DNA of 64,000 nucleotides from DATARH01 sp963734125 (lineage in GTDB: Bacteria; Pseudomonadota; Alphaproteobacteria; ATCC43930; CGMCC-115725), in NCBI GenBank assembly GCA_963734125.1, contig CAVTGB010000086.1, positions 62,001-126,000 of the forward strand, in the 5' to 3' direction. Under the pieces are notes generated by a model, which was not told the origin of the DNA, ran no database searches, and saw only the letters and a list, made by a program, of their open reading frames with translations. Position 1 is the stretch's first letter, and every line of letters begins with the position of its first letter. A program made the translations under genes and the position numbers. Shown here in pieces: positions 28,598 to 38,797 of this stretch.

Positions 28598-29746
28598 TCA
28601 GCCGAGGCCGGCGCGGGCGTAGAGCCGGGTTGCGTTGTCCCACAGGAGCTTCTGCTTGCGCGCTTGGGGCATATCCCAGCCGCGGACGATGCCCGCCGAT
28701 TGCGGGAAGTGGCTCTCGCCGTGCGGGTAGTCCGAAGCGTACATCAGCACGTCATCTCCAAGAAGATCGGAGACTGCGTTCGTGAGCGGCGCCCCCTCGG
28801 GGATCTCGATGCTCTGGAAATAGCGCCCGCTCGTCACGTATTCGCTCGGCCGATGCTTGAGCGCGGGGAGTGCGGCCTTGATCGTCTCGGCATGCTCGTC
28901 GAGCCGCGCGATCCAGAACGGCAGCCAGCCATGCCCGGCTTCGAGCGTGGCGATGCGCAATTTCGGATGGCGGTCCATGACGCCGCTGCCGATCAGCGCG
29001 GCCATGTTGCGCATGCCGCACCAGGGATGCGCCGCCGAGCGCTGCAGCCAAAGATTGTCCCAGGTGTCGAGGCCGCCCGGCGCATAGGGCGGCATCACCG
29101 TGAAGGTGTGCAGCACGATCGCGAGGTCGAGTTGGGCGGCCTCGGCGTAGATCGGCTCCAACTCGGGATCGTCGAGCGGCACCCCAAAGGGCGCATACAC
29201 CATGACGCCCCAGGCCCAATCCGCGCGGCCGCGCCGCCGCATCTCCGCAAGCGAGCCCGCGACGTCGCGCGAGCCGGCGAGGATGACGCCGCCGAGCCGG
29301 CGCGGATAGGCGCCGCAGTAATCGGCCATCCAGCGGTGATAGGCGCGGTACATCGCCATTTCGAGCGGCACATCCTCGCCCGCGGTCCAGGTGCCAAACC
29401 AGCCCGAGGGCAGCGTCAGATTGACTTCGACCCCCTCCAAGTCCATGTCGGCGATGCGCGCGGCCGGGTCGATATCGACGAGCGGCGAGGGCTGGCGCTC
29501 GCGCGCGACGCCGGTGAATCCGGCCATATATCCGCCCGGGCTTTCGTCAGAGGTTGCGGCGCCGAGCTTCCTGCCGTAGCGGCGCTGCCCCTTTGTATAG
29601 GTGACATGCCCATTGCGCCCGGTCGAGCGGTATTCGTCCCAGCCGGCGAGCCGCCGCTTTTCGGCCTCGCTCAGATAACGGTCGAGGATCGCGGCGTCGG
29701 GGCCAACATGGGTGTCGGAATCGAAGATCCTGGGTCGCGCGGCCAT
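28598..29746 (-). CDS. Amidohydrolase-2-family metal-dependent hydrolase
   Basis: This is an intact 382-residue TIM-barrel protein. It begins RPRIFDSDTHVGP, where family members usually have DxHxH; here the second histidine position is a valine-containing DTHV. Later VLHTFT, RIATLEAGHGWLPFWIARLDEH and YASDYPHGES supply further metal and catalytic residues. The family includes decarboxylases and hydrolases of aromatic acids. It is the downstream partner of the isocitrate-lyase-family gene, with stop and start overlapping at 29746. Confidence 0.85.
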   Translation of the reverse strand: MAARPRIFDSDTHVGPDAAILDRYLSEAEKRRLAGWDEYRSTGRNGHVTYTKGQRRYGRKLGAATSDESPGGYMAGFTGVARERQPSPLVDIDPAARIADMDLEGVEVNLTLPSGWFGTWTAGEDVPLEMAMYRAYHRWMADYCGAYPRRLGGVILAGSRDVAGSLAEMRRRGRADWAWGVMVYAPFGVPLDDPELEPIYAEAAQLDLAIVLHTFTVMPPYAPGGLDTWDNLWLQRSAAHPWCGMRNMAALIGSGVMDRHPKLRIATLEAGHGWLPFWIARLDEHAETIKAALPALKHRPSEYVTSGRYFQSIEIPEGAPLTNAVSDLLGDDVLMYASDYPHGESHFPQSAGIVRGWDMPQARKQKLLWDNATRLYARAGLG

Positions 29747-30681
29747 TACTCCCTCCCGTATTTCTCACGTGCCGCATCGGGCAGATAGCGCTCTTCGAGG
29801 AGGCGCTGCTTCGCGGCGCCCTCGCCATCCTCCGGCATTTCGGGGGTAGGATAGGGGCGGTCCTTGCGGCTCGCGACGAATTCGTCCCAGGCGGCGGTCC
29901 CCTTCAGTTGGAAGGCGGTCATGAAATCCCACAAGGCCGCCCAGGTGACATTATGGGTGAAGCTCGGGTACCAGGCGATCGTGACGCCGAGCGCCAGATG
30001 CTCGTCGAGCCCGAGATAGCGCCCGAGTTTGCCCTTCATGAACGAGAACGGCCCCGTGACCGCGGCGCGCGCGGCCTTGATCTCGTCAACCGAATGCGGC
30101 GATTCGAGCTGCACCCAGTCGACCCCGGCCACCGCGCGATAGGCGCGCAAGCGTTTGAGCGCGTCGTCGAGCCCGCCGTTCGCGGCATCGCGCGCATAGC
30201 ACTGCGCCATCACGACAAAATCCGGGTCGAGCTCGTTTTTCATGTCGACCGCGGCGCGGTAGCGGGCGATCGCCAGATCGAGCGGCACCACCTCGACCCC
30301 GGCATCCTGGGTCTTGCGCTTGCCCTCGATCGGCTGGTCGTCGATGCGCACCCCGGCGATGCCATGGCGGATGCATTCCCGCACCATGCGGCGCACCGCC
30401 ATGATCCCGCCATGCCCGGTGTCGCCGTCCATGATCACCGGAATCTTGACGCTGTCGGCGATCCAGCCGGCGATCTCGACGCATTCGGACATTGTCGCGG
30501 TGCCGACGTCAGCGAGCCCGGTATAGGCGCCGACGACGCCGCCGGTGCCGACGAAGAGCGCCTCGCACCCGGCCCGCTCCATGATCCGCGCATGCGCCGC
30601 GGTCGGCGGATGGAGGACCGCCAGGACCTTGCCCTGGCGGTGGATCACCTGCTGCAGGCGGGCGCTCGATGAGGGGCTCAT
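29746..30681 (-). CDS. Isocitrate lyase/PEP mutase-superfamily enzyme
   Basis: This is an intact protein of about 311 residues. Motifs are VLAVLHPPTAAHARIMERAGCEALFVGT, the metal site IMDGDTGHGG, and GVRIDDQPIEGKRKT, which is where family members carry the catalytic loop. The usual KKCGH-type loop is replaced by EGKRKTQD, so the reaction is not classical isocitrate lyase. Candidates are oxaloacetate decarboxylase-like or methylisocitrate-lyase-like activity. It is the first gene in a pair with the amidohydrolase. Confidence 0.85.
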   Translation of the reverse strand: MSPSSSARLQQVIHRQGKVLAVLHPPTAAHARIMERAGCEALFVGTGGVVGAYTGLADVGTATMSECVEIAGWIADSVKIPVIMDGDTGHGGIMAVRRMVRECIRHGIAGVRIDDQPIEGKRKTQDAGVEVVPLDLAIARYRAAVDMKNELDPDFVVMAQCYARDAANGGLDDALKRLRAYRAVAGVDWVQLESPHSVDEIKAARAAVTGPFSFMKGKLGRYLGLDEHLALGVTIAWYPSFTHNVTWAALWDFMTAFQLKGTAAWDEFVASRKDRPYPTPEMPEDGEGAAKQRLLEERYLPDAAREKYGRE

Positions 30682-30697
30682 GGTGAAGGTCCCCAAC

Positions 30698-31123
30698 TCA
30701 GGCGATGAAGCGGTCGATCTTGCGATAGCGGAACAGCCACCTTCCGCTCACTTTGGCCATCTGGTCGGCATAGGCGCCGCCCGACCCGATCTTCGGGCCT
30801 TCCGGGCTGTTCTGCACGACGGTCCAGTTCGACCGCACCTCGGCCGTCTCGCCCCCCGGTCCATCGGCCAGCACGATCGCGATGTTGGTCACCAGATGCA
30901 CCGCGCGCGGCCGGTTGTCGCCGGCCCGTACGCGGATGTCGCGCGCGTGGCCAGCGATCGCCGAGCGGCCGGTCGCCTTGCCGAACGCGGTGTCCCAGGT
31001 GCCGTCCTCGGTGAAGAGCGCCGCCATGTCGTCATAGCGTCCGCCGTCGAGCGCGAAGCAATATTCGGCCATCACCTCGCGGATGGCGTCCTTTTCCTCT
31101 GATATGGTCGGCATCTCGTTCAC
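30698..31123 (-). CDS. SnoaL/NTF2-like protein
   Basis: This is an intact 141-residue protein with the SnoaL_4-type layout: an N-terminal helix EEKDAIREVMAEYCFALDGGRYDDMAALFTEDGTWD and beta strands ending GRWLFRYRKIDRFIA. Family members act as small dehydratases, isomerases or ring-hydroxylating beta-subunit-like folds. It is 16 bases upstream of the isocitrate-lyase-family gene and same-strand, so the three likely form one operon. Confidence 0.8.
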   Translation of the reverse strand: MNEMPTISEEKDAIREVMAEYCFALDGGRYDDMAALFTEDGTWDTAFGKATGRSAIAGHARDIRVRAGDNRPRAVHLVTNIAIVLADGPGGETAEVRSNWTVVQNSPEGPKIGSGGAYADQMAKVSGRWLFRYRKIDRFIA

Positions 31124-31149
31124 TCCTCGGTCGGATTGAGACAGTGCTA

Positions 31150-31245
31150 CCCCGCAGCCCGACTAGATTGCTTCGCTGTGTTCGGAATGACAGCGGAAAA
31201 GAGTTGTCATTGCGAGGAGCGCAGCGACGACGCAATCTCGCGGTC
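31150..31245. repeat. Palindromic intergenic repeat of a third family
   Basis: ACTAGATTGCTTCGC and GCGACGACGCAATCTCGC face each other, with TGTCATTGCGAGGAGCGCAG next to the inner arm. This is a common proteobacterial intergenic repeat type and lies between divergent genes. Confidence 0.6.
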
Positions 31246-31268
31246 TTGGATTTGGAGGGCAGGTCGCG

Positions 31269-32452
31269 ATGGCTGACACCGCGAACCGGGTGGCGCTTTA
31301 CGCCAGCATCGGGCCGGAGCTGACGCATTACGAGGTCGATGTCGAGGGTGCCACCCTCGAGCGGCACGGCACCGTGTCGCTGCCGGCCAATGTACACTAC
31401 GCCTGGCCGCACGCCTCTCGCCGGTTTCTCTATGTCGCCTCCAGCGACAGCGCCTCGGGGGTCGGTGGGTTCGTCGGCCGCAATCACCATCTGACCGGGC
31501 TCAAGATCGACCCGGCGAGCGGCGCGCTCAGCCCGCATGGCGCATCGGTCCCGCTGCCAACCCGCCCCATTCACATGACGACCGACATCCCCTCGGAATA
31601 CATCCTCGTGGCGTTCAGTAATCCCAGCGGGCTCTGCGTCTACCGGATCAACCGCGACGGGACCCCGGGCGTGGAGGTCGGCCAGCCCGAGGCGGTATTT
31701 CCCGGGATCTATGCGCACCAGGTCCGGGTGCGCCTCGACAACAGAAAGGTCATCCTCGTCTCGCGCGGCCACGACGCGGCGGGCGGCAAGCCGGAAGAGC
31801 CGGGCGGTCTCCAGGTCTTCGACTTTTCCAACGGCCACCTGACCGCCCAGGTGTCGATCGCGCCCAATGGCGGGTTCGGCTTCGGGCCGCGGCATCTCGA
31901 TTTCCACCCGACACAGCCCTGGGTCTATGTCTCGCTGGAGCGGCAGAACCGGCTCGATGTGTTTGCCTTTCACGACGAGACGCTGCTGGCGGTGCCGGTG
32001 TTCCAGAAGGGAACGCTGGCCGAACCCGACAATATCCGCGGCCGGCAGGCGGTCGGGACCGTGCATGTCCATCCCAATGGCCGCTTCGTCTATGTCGCCA
32101 ACCGCGCCTCCTCGACCACCGAGATCGCCGGCGAGCGGGTCTTTGCCGGCGGCGAAAACACGCTCGCGGTCTATCGGATCGACCCGCAGACCGGCGAGCC
32201 CAATCCGATCCAGCACGTCGATACCCGCGGCATTCATTGCCGCACCTTCCACATCGATCCCTCCGGGCGGCTCCTCGTCGCGGCGCATATCATGGGGCTG
32301 CCGGTCAGGGAGGGCGCCACGACCCGAATCGTGCCGCGCCTGCCTGTCCTTGTTCCGCATCGCCGCCGGACGGCAAGCTCGATTTCGTGCGCAAATACGA
32401 TGTCGATGTCGGCGACCGGACGATGTGGTGGATGGGCATGGTCGGGTTGTAG
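31269..32452 (+). pseudogene. Lactonase-like seven-bladed beta-propeller, one frameshift
   Basis: The protein starts MADTANRVALYASIGPELTHYEVD and shows repeated propeller strands such as RRFLYVASSD, GFGFGPRHLDFHPTQPWVYVSLE and GTVHVHPNGRFVYVANRAS. This fits the 6-phosphogluconolactonase/lactonase family. A frame change near 32340 leads to the true C-terminus DGKLDFVRKYDVDVGDRTMWWMGMVGL. Substrate is unknown. It is followed by a class III aminotransferase 13 bases on. Confidence 0.8.
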
Positions 32453-32465
32453 AGGAGAGGAAGCC

Positions 32466-33741
32466 ATGGATACAGCATCGGAGAACGACGTCTACGCGAC
32501 CGCCAAGCGCGTGCTGCCCGGCGGCACCTTCGGCAATTTTCCCGGCCGAGGTCGTGATCCGCGAGGGGAAGGGCGGCCGGGTGTGGGACGAGGAGCGGCA
32601 AGGAATACGTCGATTTCCTGCTCGGCTCGGGGCCGATGCTGGTCGGCCACGCCCATCCCGAGGTGACCGAGGCGGCGCAGGCGCAGATCGCCCGCGGCAC
32701 CACCTTCTTCGCCAACAACCGGCTCGGGATCGAGCTGGCCGAAACGATCGTCGACGCGGTGCCGTGCGCCGAGCAGGTGCGCTTTGTCTCCACCGGCAGC
32801 GAGGCCGACCTCTACGCGATGCGCGCCGCGCGCGCCTTCACCCGGCGCGACAAGATCCTCAAATTCGAGGGCGGCTATCACGGCATGAGCGATTATTCGC
32901 TGATGAGCCTGGCGCCGAAGCGCTCGGGCAATTTCCCGGCGCCGGTGCCGGATTCGGCCGGCATCCCGAGAAGCGTGCGCGACGACATGCTGATCGCGCC
33001 GTTCAACGACGCCGACGCGGTCGCCGAGCTTCGTGCACGACCACAAGGACGAGCTGGCCGGGGTCATCGTCGAGCCGTTCCAGCGCATCATCCCGCCGGA
33101 ACCCGGTTTCCTCGCCGCGTTGCGCAAGATCACCAGCGACAACGGCATCCCGCTGATCTTCGACGAGGTGGTGACCGGCTTTCGCCTCGCCTATGGCGGC
33201 GCCCAGGAATATTACGGCGTGGTGCCCGACCTGTGCACCCTCGGCAAGGTGATCGGCGGCGGCTTTCCGCTGGCGGCGATCGCCGGGCGGGCCGAGATCA
33301 TGGCGCATTTCGACAAATCGAAGGTCGGCGACGAGAATTTCCTCGTGCAGATCGGCACGCTCTCGGGCAATCCGGTCGCCGCGGCGGCGGGGCTCGCGAC
33401 GTTGGCGATCCTGAAGCGCCCCGGCGCCTACGAGCGGATCCACGCCACCGGGAAGGAACTGATGGCGGCGCTCGGCGACCTCTTGAACAAGGCCGGCATA
33501 CCGGCGCAGATCAGCGGCGAGCCGCCGCTTTTCGATGTCGTCTTCAGCCCGGAGAAGGTGCGGGACTATCGCACCACGCTCGCGGGCGACGCCGAACTGA
33601 TGCGCCGCTTCAACGCGCTCCTGCGCGAGCGCGGCATCCTCAAAGGCGAGTTCGAAATACTACATCTCGCTCGCCCACACGCCCGAGGACATCCAATTTA
33701 CCAAGGACGCCTGGGCGGACGCGATCAAGGCGCTGCAATAA
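32466..33741 (+). pseudogene. Class III aminotransferase, glutamate-1-semialdehyde aminomutase-like, frameshifted
   Basis: The product is about 425 residues once frames are joined. It starts MDTASENDVYATAKRVLPGGTFGNF and includes RFVSTGSEADLYAMRAARAFT, the GGYHG loop, DEVVTGFRLAYGG and the PLP lysine in LGKVIGGGFPLAAI. Single extra bases near 32541, 32596, 33030 and 33658 explain every frame change. The family moves amino groups on PLP; the neighbouring genes point to catabolism rather than haem synthesis. Confidence 0.85.
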
Positions 33742-33745
33742 TTCT

Positions 33746-33826
33746 TGTCATCCCGGCGAAAACCGGGACCCATCGTGGTGCAAGGCCGGATGAAGCGTGG
33801 ATCCCGGCCTTCGCCGGGATCATGGT
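33746..33826. repeat. Bipartite palindromic intergenic repeat, copy 3
   Basis: Arms TCATCCCGGCGAAAACCGGG and TCCCGGCCTTCGCCGGGATC flank a 25-base spacer. This complete copy shows the arrangement that the IS110 element at 12.3-13.7 kb appears to have split. Confidence 0.75.
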
Positions 33827-33869
33827 TGCGGGGGCTCGCGCGTAGAAAGCCCCTATTCCACCACAAGCC

Positions 33870-34701
33870 TCAATCCGCGAAGAACACCAGCGTCCTGACT
33901 TCGATGCTCTCGCGCGCCGGGGCGCCTGCGGGCGTTTCCGGGTCGTCGAAGGCGCCGTGCGCGGAAAACCGGGCGGCGCCCGAGCGGGCCGAGTCGAAGC
34001 AGCGGATCAGCACGAATTCGTCGGCCTCCATCTTCGGGAAATAATACCAACGCTGGCCGGGATTGTAGGTGACCGCGTAGGTCTCGCCGGTGCGGTCGGG
34101 ATAGCGCAGATCGGAGCCGACGAGGTTCTCTTCCGAGAGCGTCTGCGCGTCGCACAATGCGAGCGGCGAGCGCAACAGCGGCCCGCGGATCGGCCGCCAC
34201 AGGTTGATCTCGGCGAAGCGGTGCTTCAGCAATTCCTCGGCCTCCTCGCCCATCAGGTCGCGCACCCGCTGCGGCGCCGATTTTGCCGTGTAGTCGTTGT
34301 GGACCCGGCTTGCCGGCAGCTTGATCTGGTTGCCCTTGGCCGAGAGCGCGGCGTTGCGCGCGATATGGTCGAAGGCGACGACCCGCACGGCGCCGGTCGC
34401 CTCGCGGATCACCCGCTCGCATTCGGCGTAGTAGAGCGAGGTGACCTCGGCATCGTCGTAGAGATTGGTCGCCGCGGTCGGGCGCCGCAGCAGGACGAAG
34501 CCCTCGCGGTCGAGCGACAGACGGTCGGCGACGGCGCGCGCGTCGAGCACCTTGACCTGGTGGGTTTCTTCCTTCGTGTTGCGCGGCGGCACGCCGGGCG
34601 GCGGCTCGTAATTGTAGGAATACGGCTTTTCCGCCATCGGCTGGGTGAAGTTGATCGGGGCCGATAACGCCCTTCAGGTCCGCGATTGCCAAGCCGTCCA
34701 T
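33870..34701 (-). pseudogene. CmcJ/NvfI-family hydroxylase, one N-terminal frameshift
   Basis: About 255 residues are open from 34637, carrying the family pattern HNDYTAKSAPQRVRDLM, EINLWRPIRGPLLRSPLALCDA, and GQRWYYFPKMEADEFVLIRCFDS. The likely true start is ATG at 34701 (MDGLAIADLKGVI), which needs one base removed near 34660 to join PINFTQPMAEKPYSYNYEPP. The family contains 2-oxoglutarate/iron-type oxygenases in cephamycin and meroterpenoid pathways as well as many catabolic homologues. The substrate is unknown. Confidence 0.75.
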
Positions 34702-34796
34702 GAAACCCCTCCGAATTCGGGTTGCGCGCGCGACGATAACGCGTCAGCCGCAAATGAGATAGGTATCGCCGGAGAACGGTCAATCGTCAGGAGGGA

Positions 34797-35480
34797 ATGG
34801 GAGGCATGACGCGATTTTCCGAGGAGGCCTGGCAGCGCACCGCGGTCTTGCGCGCGTCGATCCACAATCTGCCGTTCAACACCGAATTGGCTGCCGGCAC
34901 GCTCGCGGCCGAGCGCTTCCGCTTCTACATCATGCAGGATGCGCTCTATCTGGCGCAGTATTCGCGCGTCTTGTCGCTGGCAGCGGCGAAGGCCCCGGAC
35001 ACCGCAACCTCGCAGATTTTCGGCCATTCCGCGCTCGGCGCGATCGCCGTCGAAGCAGCGGCTGCACGAGCATTACCTGCGCGAGTTCGGGGTCGAGCCC
35101 GCGGCGGTCGCTGCCGCCGAGCCGGCGCCCGATTGCCTCGCCTATACCAGCTTTCTCATCGCGACGGCCCATCAGCAGCCCTGGGAGGTGCTGGTCGCGG
35201 CGTTGTTGCCGTGCTTCTGGATCTATTGGGACGTCGCCTCGGCGATCGCCCGCGGCGCGGCGCCCGAACAATCGCTATCAGGCGTGGATCGACACCTATG
35301 CCGACGAGGCATTCGGCGAAGCTGTGCACCGCGTCATCGACGATCGCCGACGAGGCCGCGGCGGCAGCGACGCCGGCGGGCCGCGCTTCTATGCTGGCCG
35401 CCTTCGCGCCGCTCGGCCCAGTATGAATGGCTGTTCTGGGACGGCGCCTACCAAAAGCGCGGCTGGCCCATATCGGTTAA
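34797..35480 (+). pseudogene. tenA: TenA/thiaminase II-like protein, frameshifted
   Basis: The segments are MTRFSEEAWQRTAVLRASIHNLPFNTELAAGTL, RFRFYIMQDALYLAQYSRVLSLAAAKAP, CLAYTSFLIATAHQQPWEVLVAALLPCFWIYWDV, then YQAWIDTYADEAFGEAV. They follow the TenA helical fold; the cysteine in LLPCFWIY corresponds to the catalytic one. Extra bases near 35055 and 35270 and further changes to about 35410 break it. The enzyme hydrolyses aminopyrimidines for thiamin salvage. The exact stop is uncertain. Confidence 0.8.
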
Positions 35481-35493
35481 AGGGAGACCCAGC

Positions 35494-36254
35494 ATGCCTG
35501 ACCACGGAAAGATCGCGGTCATCACCGGCGCCGGCAGCGGCATCGGCCGCGCCTCGGCGCATGCTTTGCTCGAAGCGGGCTGGAATGTCGTTCTCGCCGG
35601 GCCGCCGCCGCAACATGCTCGAAGAAACCGCCACACTTGGCCAGGCACCGCCGCCGCGCACGCTGGTGGTGCCGACCGATGTCGCCGACCCCGCATCGAT
35701 CGCCGCGCTGTTCGAGGCGGTCAAACAGACCTACGGCCGCATCGATCTGTTGTTCAACAACGCCGGGACCAGCACCCGCGGCATTCCGTTCGAGGATCTG
35801 ACCTACGAGCAATGGATGGGCGTGGTGCAGACCAACCTGACCGGCTCGTTCCTGTGCGCCCAGCATGCCTTCCGCATGATGAAGAGCCCAAGACCCGCGC
35901 GGCGGCCGCATCATCAACAACGGCTCGGTCTCGGCCCATGTGCCGCGGCGCAACTCGACCCCCTATGTCGCGACCAAGCACGCGCTGACCGGCCTCACCC
36001 GCTCGCTGTCGCTCGACGGCCGCCATCTCGACATCGCCTGCGGCCAGATCGACATCGGCAATGCCGCGACCGAGCGCAACACCGACACCTCGGTCGGACG
36101 CCTGCAGGCCAGCGGCAAGGTCGAGGCCGAGGCGCGCATCGATGTTCGCCACGTCGCCAACGGGGTCGCCTACATGGCCAGCCTGCCGCTCGACGCCAAC
36201 GTCCTGTTCATGACCGTGATGGCGAACAAGATGCCCTATGTCGGCCGCGGCTGA
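35494..36254 (+). pseudogene. Short-chain dehydrogenase/reductase, two frameshifts
   Basis: The ATG at 35494 gives KIAVITGAGSGIGRASAHALLEAGWNVVLAG (cofactor motif), then RIDLLFNNAGTSTRGIPFEDLT with NNAG, and STPYVATKHALTGLTRSLSLDG with the catalytic Y-x3-K. Single extra bases near 35605 and 35888 shift the frame. About 252 residues in all. It uses NAD(P) to oxidise or reduce an unknown alcohol or ketone. The gene follows the TenA-like gene closely. Confidence 0.88.
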
Positions 36255-36324
36255 GGGCGGCTCGCCGGGCCAGCCGCGGTGGCCGTGAAATACCTCAGGT
36301 TCCTTATCGTCCTGTGCCGGTTTC

Positions 36325-37378
36325 ATGGGGATCGGCGGCGCCGGCGCGGTGGCGAACAGCCTAGCGTCTGCTCTACGCCGTCAGCGAGGCGGAAACGGAT
36401 CGCGGATCGATCGCGATCTACGACATCGACGCCGGACATCGGCTCGTCAGGACCATCGCGACAGTCCCCGATGTCGTCGATGTCAGGGGAATCGTCGCCA
36501 GCGCGACTACGGGCAGGCTCTACGTCGCCTATCGGGATCGCTCGCGCATCGGGATGATCTATTGCCTCAACCTCTACGACGACAGGGTGCTGTGGAACCG
36601 GGCGGTCAGCCCGGGCGTCGACCGTCTGGCGATCAGTCCGGATGGGCGGCTGCTCTATGTGCCCACCTGGGAGGATGGCACGGCCGACTTCATCAACATC
36701 CTCGATGCTAGCAGCGGCGAGATCGTACGCCGGGTGCAACTCACAAAGCGCTCGCACGATACCCAATATCCGCTGTCCGGGCCGGTTTTCCAGGAGACTA
36801 AAGCCGACGACGGCAGCGGCGCCTATTTGTATCGGATCGACCCGCAGAGCTATGCGGTGTCGCGGGTCGGGCCTTTTGCAGGCATCCTCGGGCCCTACGC
36901 GGTCGACAGCGCGAGCCATCATGTCGTCGGCGATGTGACCCATCTTTGGGGCATGCAGGTAGCCGACCTCCAGACCGGCGAGATCGTCACCGCAAACCTC
37001 CCCGGTCAGGCGCCGGGCGATCTCTGGCTGCTGCACGGGATTGGCTGGACCGCGGACCAGAGCGAGGTGTGGCAAAACAGCGGTCCGAGCGACCCGCGCG
37101 TCTTCGTCTGGGATATGACCAATCCGATGGCCCCGGTGGTGAAGCAGACGCTGAGGTTGCGCAGCGGCCGCGGCTCGCACTGGCTGACCTTTACGATCTC
37201 GGGCGATTACGCCTATGTCGCGCCCTACAAGAACCGCGACGACGGCACCGAAATCTTCGATGTGCGCAGCCATACCTCGGTCGGGGTCATCGGCTCGTCG
37301 GAGGACATGCTCGAGGTCGACTTCGCCAACCGGCGGATCGACGGGGTCGGCGACCAGTTCGGGATTGGGCGCAGATAG
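36325..37378 (+). pseudogene. YVTN-type beta-propeller protein, N-terminus broken
   Basis: From about 36365 the frame is open as RLLYAVSEAETDRGSIAIYDIDAGHRLVRTIATVPDVVDVRGIVAS, then strands such as SPDGRLLYVPTWEDGTADFINILDASSGEIVRRV and SGDYAYVAPYKNRDDGTEIFDVRSH. The repeats form a beta-propeller. The beginning is unclear because a stop precedes RLLYAVSE; one base change would join an upstream ATG. The function is not known; it may be a periplasmic or cytoplasmic lactonase-like protein. Confidence 0.6.
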
Positions 37379-37386
37379 GCCGGCGC

Positions 37387-38167
37387 TCAGACTCCGTAGC
37401 GCCGGCGCCAGGCGAGGCCCTCGACGGTGTCGCCGAGCGGGGTGTATTCGCAGCCGATCCAGCCCTGATAGCCGAGTTCGTCGATGCGGCGGAAGACGAA
37501 TTCCCAACCGATCTCGCCGGTGCCGGGCTCGTGGCGGCCGGGAACGTCGGCCAATTGCATGTGGTCGATCGCCGGCATCAGCGCGGCCAGTCGCGTCGTC
37601 ACATCGCCCTGCGCGGTCTGGCAGTGATAGATGTCGAATTGCAGGCCCAGCCGGTCGCGCCCGATCGCCGCGGCGATCGCCGCGCCCTGCTCCTGGGTGG
37701 AGAGGAGGTAGCCGGGTGCGTCGCGCGGGTTCAACGGCTCGATCACCAGCTTGACGCCGGCGGCGTGTCCCCGTTCGCCGGCCCAGGCGAGGTTGGTGGC
37801 GTAGAGCGCCAGCGCGGTGTCGAGCGGCGAGGCCCTTCGGCGGCATCCCAGCCATCACGTGAACGCAGCGGGCAGCCGAGCGCCACGGCATAATCGAGCG
37901 CGAGGGCGACACCGTCGCGAAACGTGCTTTCCGCCCGGGCACGCAGGCAAAACCGCGCTCGCCGGCCGCGCGGTTGCCGGCCGGGCTGTTGATCAAGACT
38001 TGGAGGAGGCCGTTGTCGTTGAGCCGGGCGCGCAATTCGGCCGCCGGATACTCATAGGGCGAGGCGTATTCGACCGCGGTGAAACCGGCCTTCGCCGCCG
38101 CGTCGAAGCGCTCGAGAAACGGGATATCGGGGAACAGGAAACCGAGATTGGCGGAAAAACGCGGCAT
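37387..38167 (-). pseudogene. hyi: Hydroxypyruvate isomerase, frameshifted
   Basis: The ATG at 38167 gives MPRFSANLGFLFPDIPFLERFDAAAKAGFTAVEYASPYEYPA, the typical Hyi opening. Frames shift near 37935 and 37840, after which GVKLVIEPLNPRDAPGYLLST, LQFDIYHCQTAQGDV, HMQLADVPGRHEPGTGEIGW and GCEYTPLGDT follow to the stop. E, D, H and E in these blocks form the metal site of the TIM barrel. It converts hydroxypyruvate to tartronate semialdehyde in glyoxylate/allantoin routes. An AP-endonuclease-2-family sugar isomerase of other substrate is possible. Confidence 0.88.
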
Positions 38168-38199
38168 CTTTTCCTCCGGCAACTCCGGATGTGCGCCGA

Positions 38200-38745
38200 T
38201 CAGACCTTCAGGACTTCGGCGCCGGGCGCGGCTTCCAGTTCGCAGGCGTTCACCGTCATGCACAGAAGACTGTAATAGCCGATCGCGGTCGTCAGCTGGA
38301 CCAGCTGGTCATTGCCGAAGCGGGCCTGCATCGCCTTGAAAGTCGCGTCGTCGACCCGGTGCTTGCGCAACAGGGCGCGGGTGAATTCGATGATCTGCGC
38401 GTCTTCGGCCGGGAGGCCGCGGACGTGGTTGTCGCGGATCGCGGCGATCGTCGTCTCCGGCACGCCCTGCCGGCGCGCGCCGCCGGTTTGCGCGCCCCAG
38501 ACGTAGAGCGCCTCGTATTCGCGCGCGACCGTCATCGCCGCCAGCACGCGCACGCGCATGTCGAGTTCGCCCTCGAAGCGCACATAGGCGCCGAGATGCG
38601 CGACCCGCTCGGCGACGGCGGGCGCATGCAGGAACATCGTGAACGGGCCCTGCACCGCGCCGCGGCTGGCGACGATGCTGTCGAAGGTCGCGTGGTCCTT
38701 GGCCGCCACCTGGTTCTTGGCGGTAATCGAGGGAAGCCTGGCCAT
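38200..38745 (-). CDS. Carboxymuconolactone decarboxylase-family protein (AhpD-like fold)
   Basis: This is an intact 181-residue protein from the ATG at 38745 (MARLPSITAKNQVAAKDHATFDSIVASRG). Helical core reads HLGAYVRFEGELDMRVRVLAAMTVAREYEALYVWGAQTGGA, where AhpD proper has a CxxC; none is present here. Such CMD-fold members without cysteines take part in aromatic ring degradation or are of unknown role. It sits between the hydroxypyruvate isomerase and the MetX-like hydrolase on the same strand. Confidence 0.85.
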   Translation of the reverse strand: MARLPSITAKNQVAAKDHATFDSIVASRGAVQGPFTMFLHAPAVAERVAHLGAYVRFEGELDMRVRVLAAMTVAREYEALYVWGAQTGGARRQGVPETTIAAIRDNHVRGLPAEDAQIIEFTRALLRKHRVDDATFKAMQARFGNDQLVQLTTAIGYYSLLCMTVNACELEAAPGAEVLKV

Positions 38746-38797
38746 TTCTCGCTCCTTTCGCGGGCGTACCAAGCGCGAAGCATACGGCGGGCGGAGC

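Noticed and set aside
36323..38263. 646-codon minus-strand open frame covering propeller and isomerase genes
   Set aside because: Only its first 60 residues match hydroxypyruvate isomerase; the rest is a shadow of the beta-propeller gene caused by frame changes.
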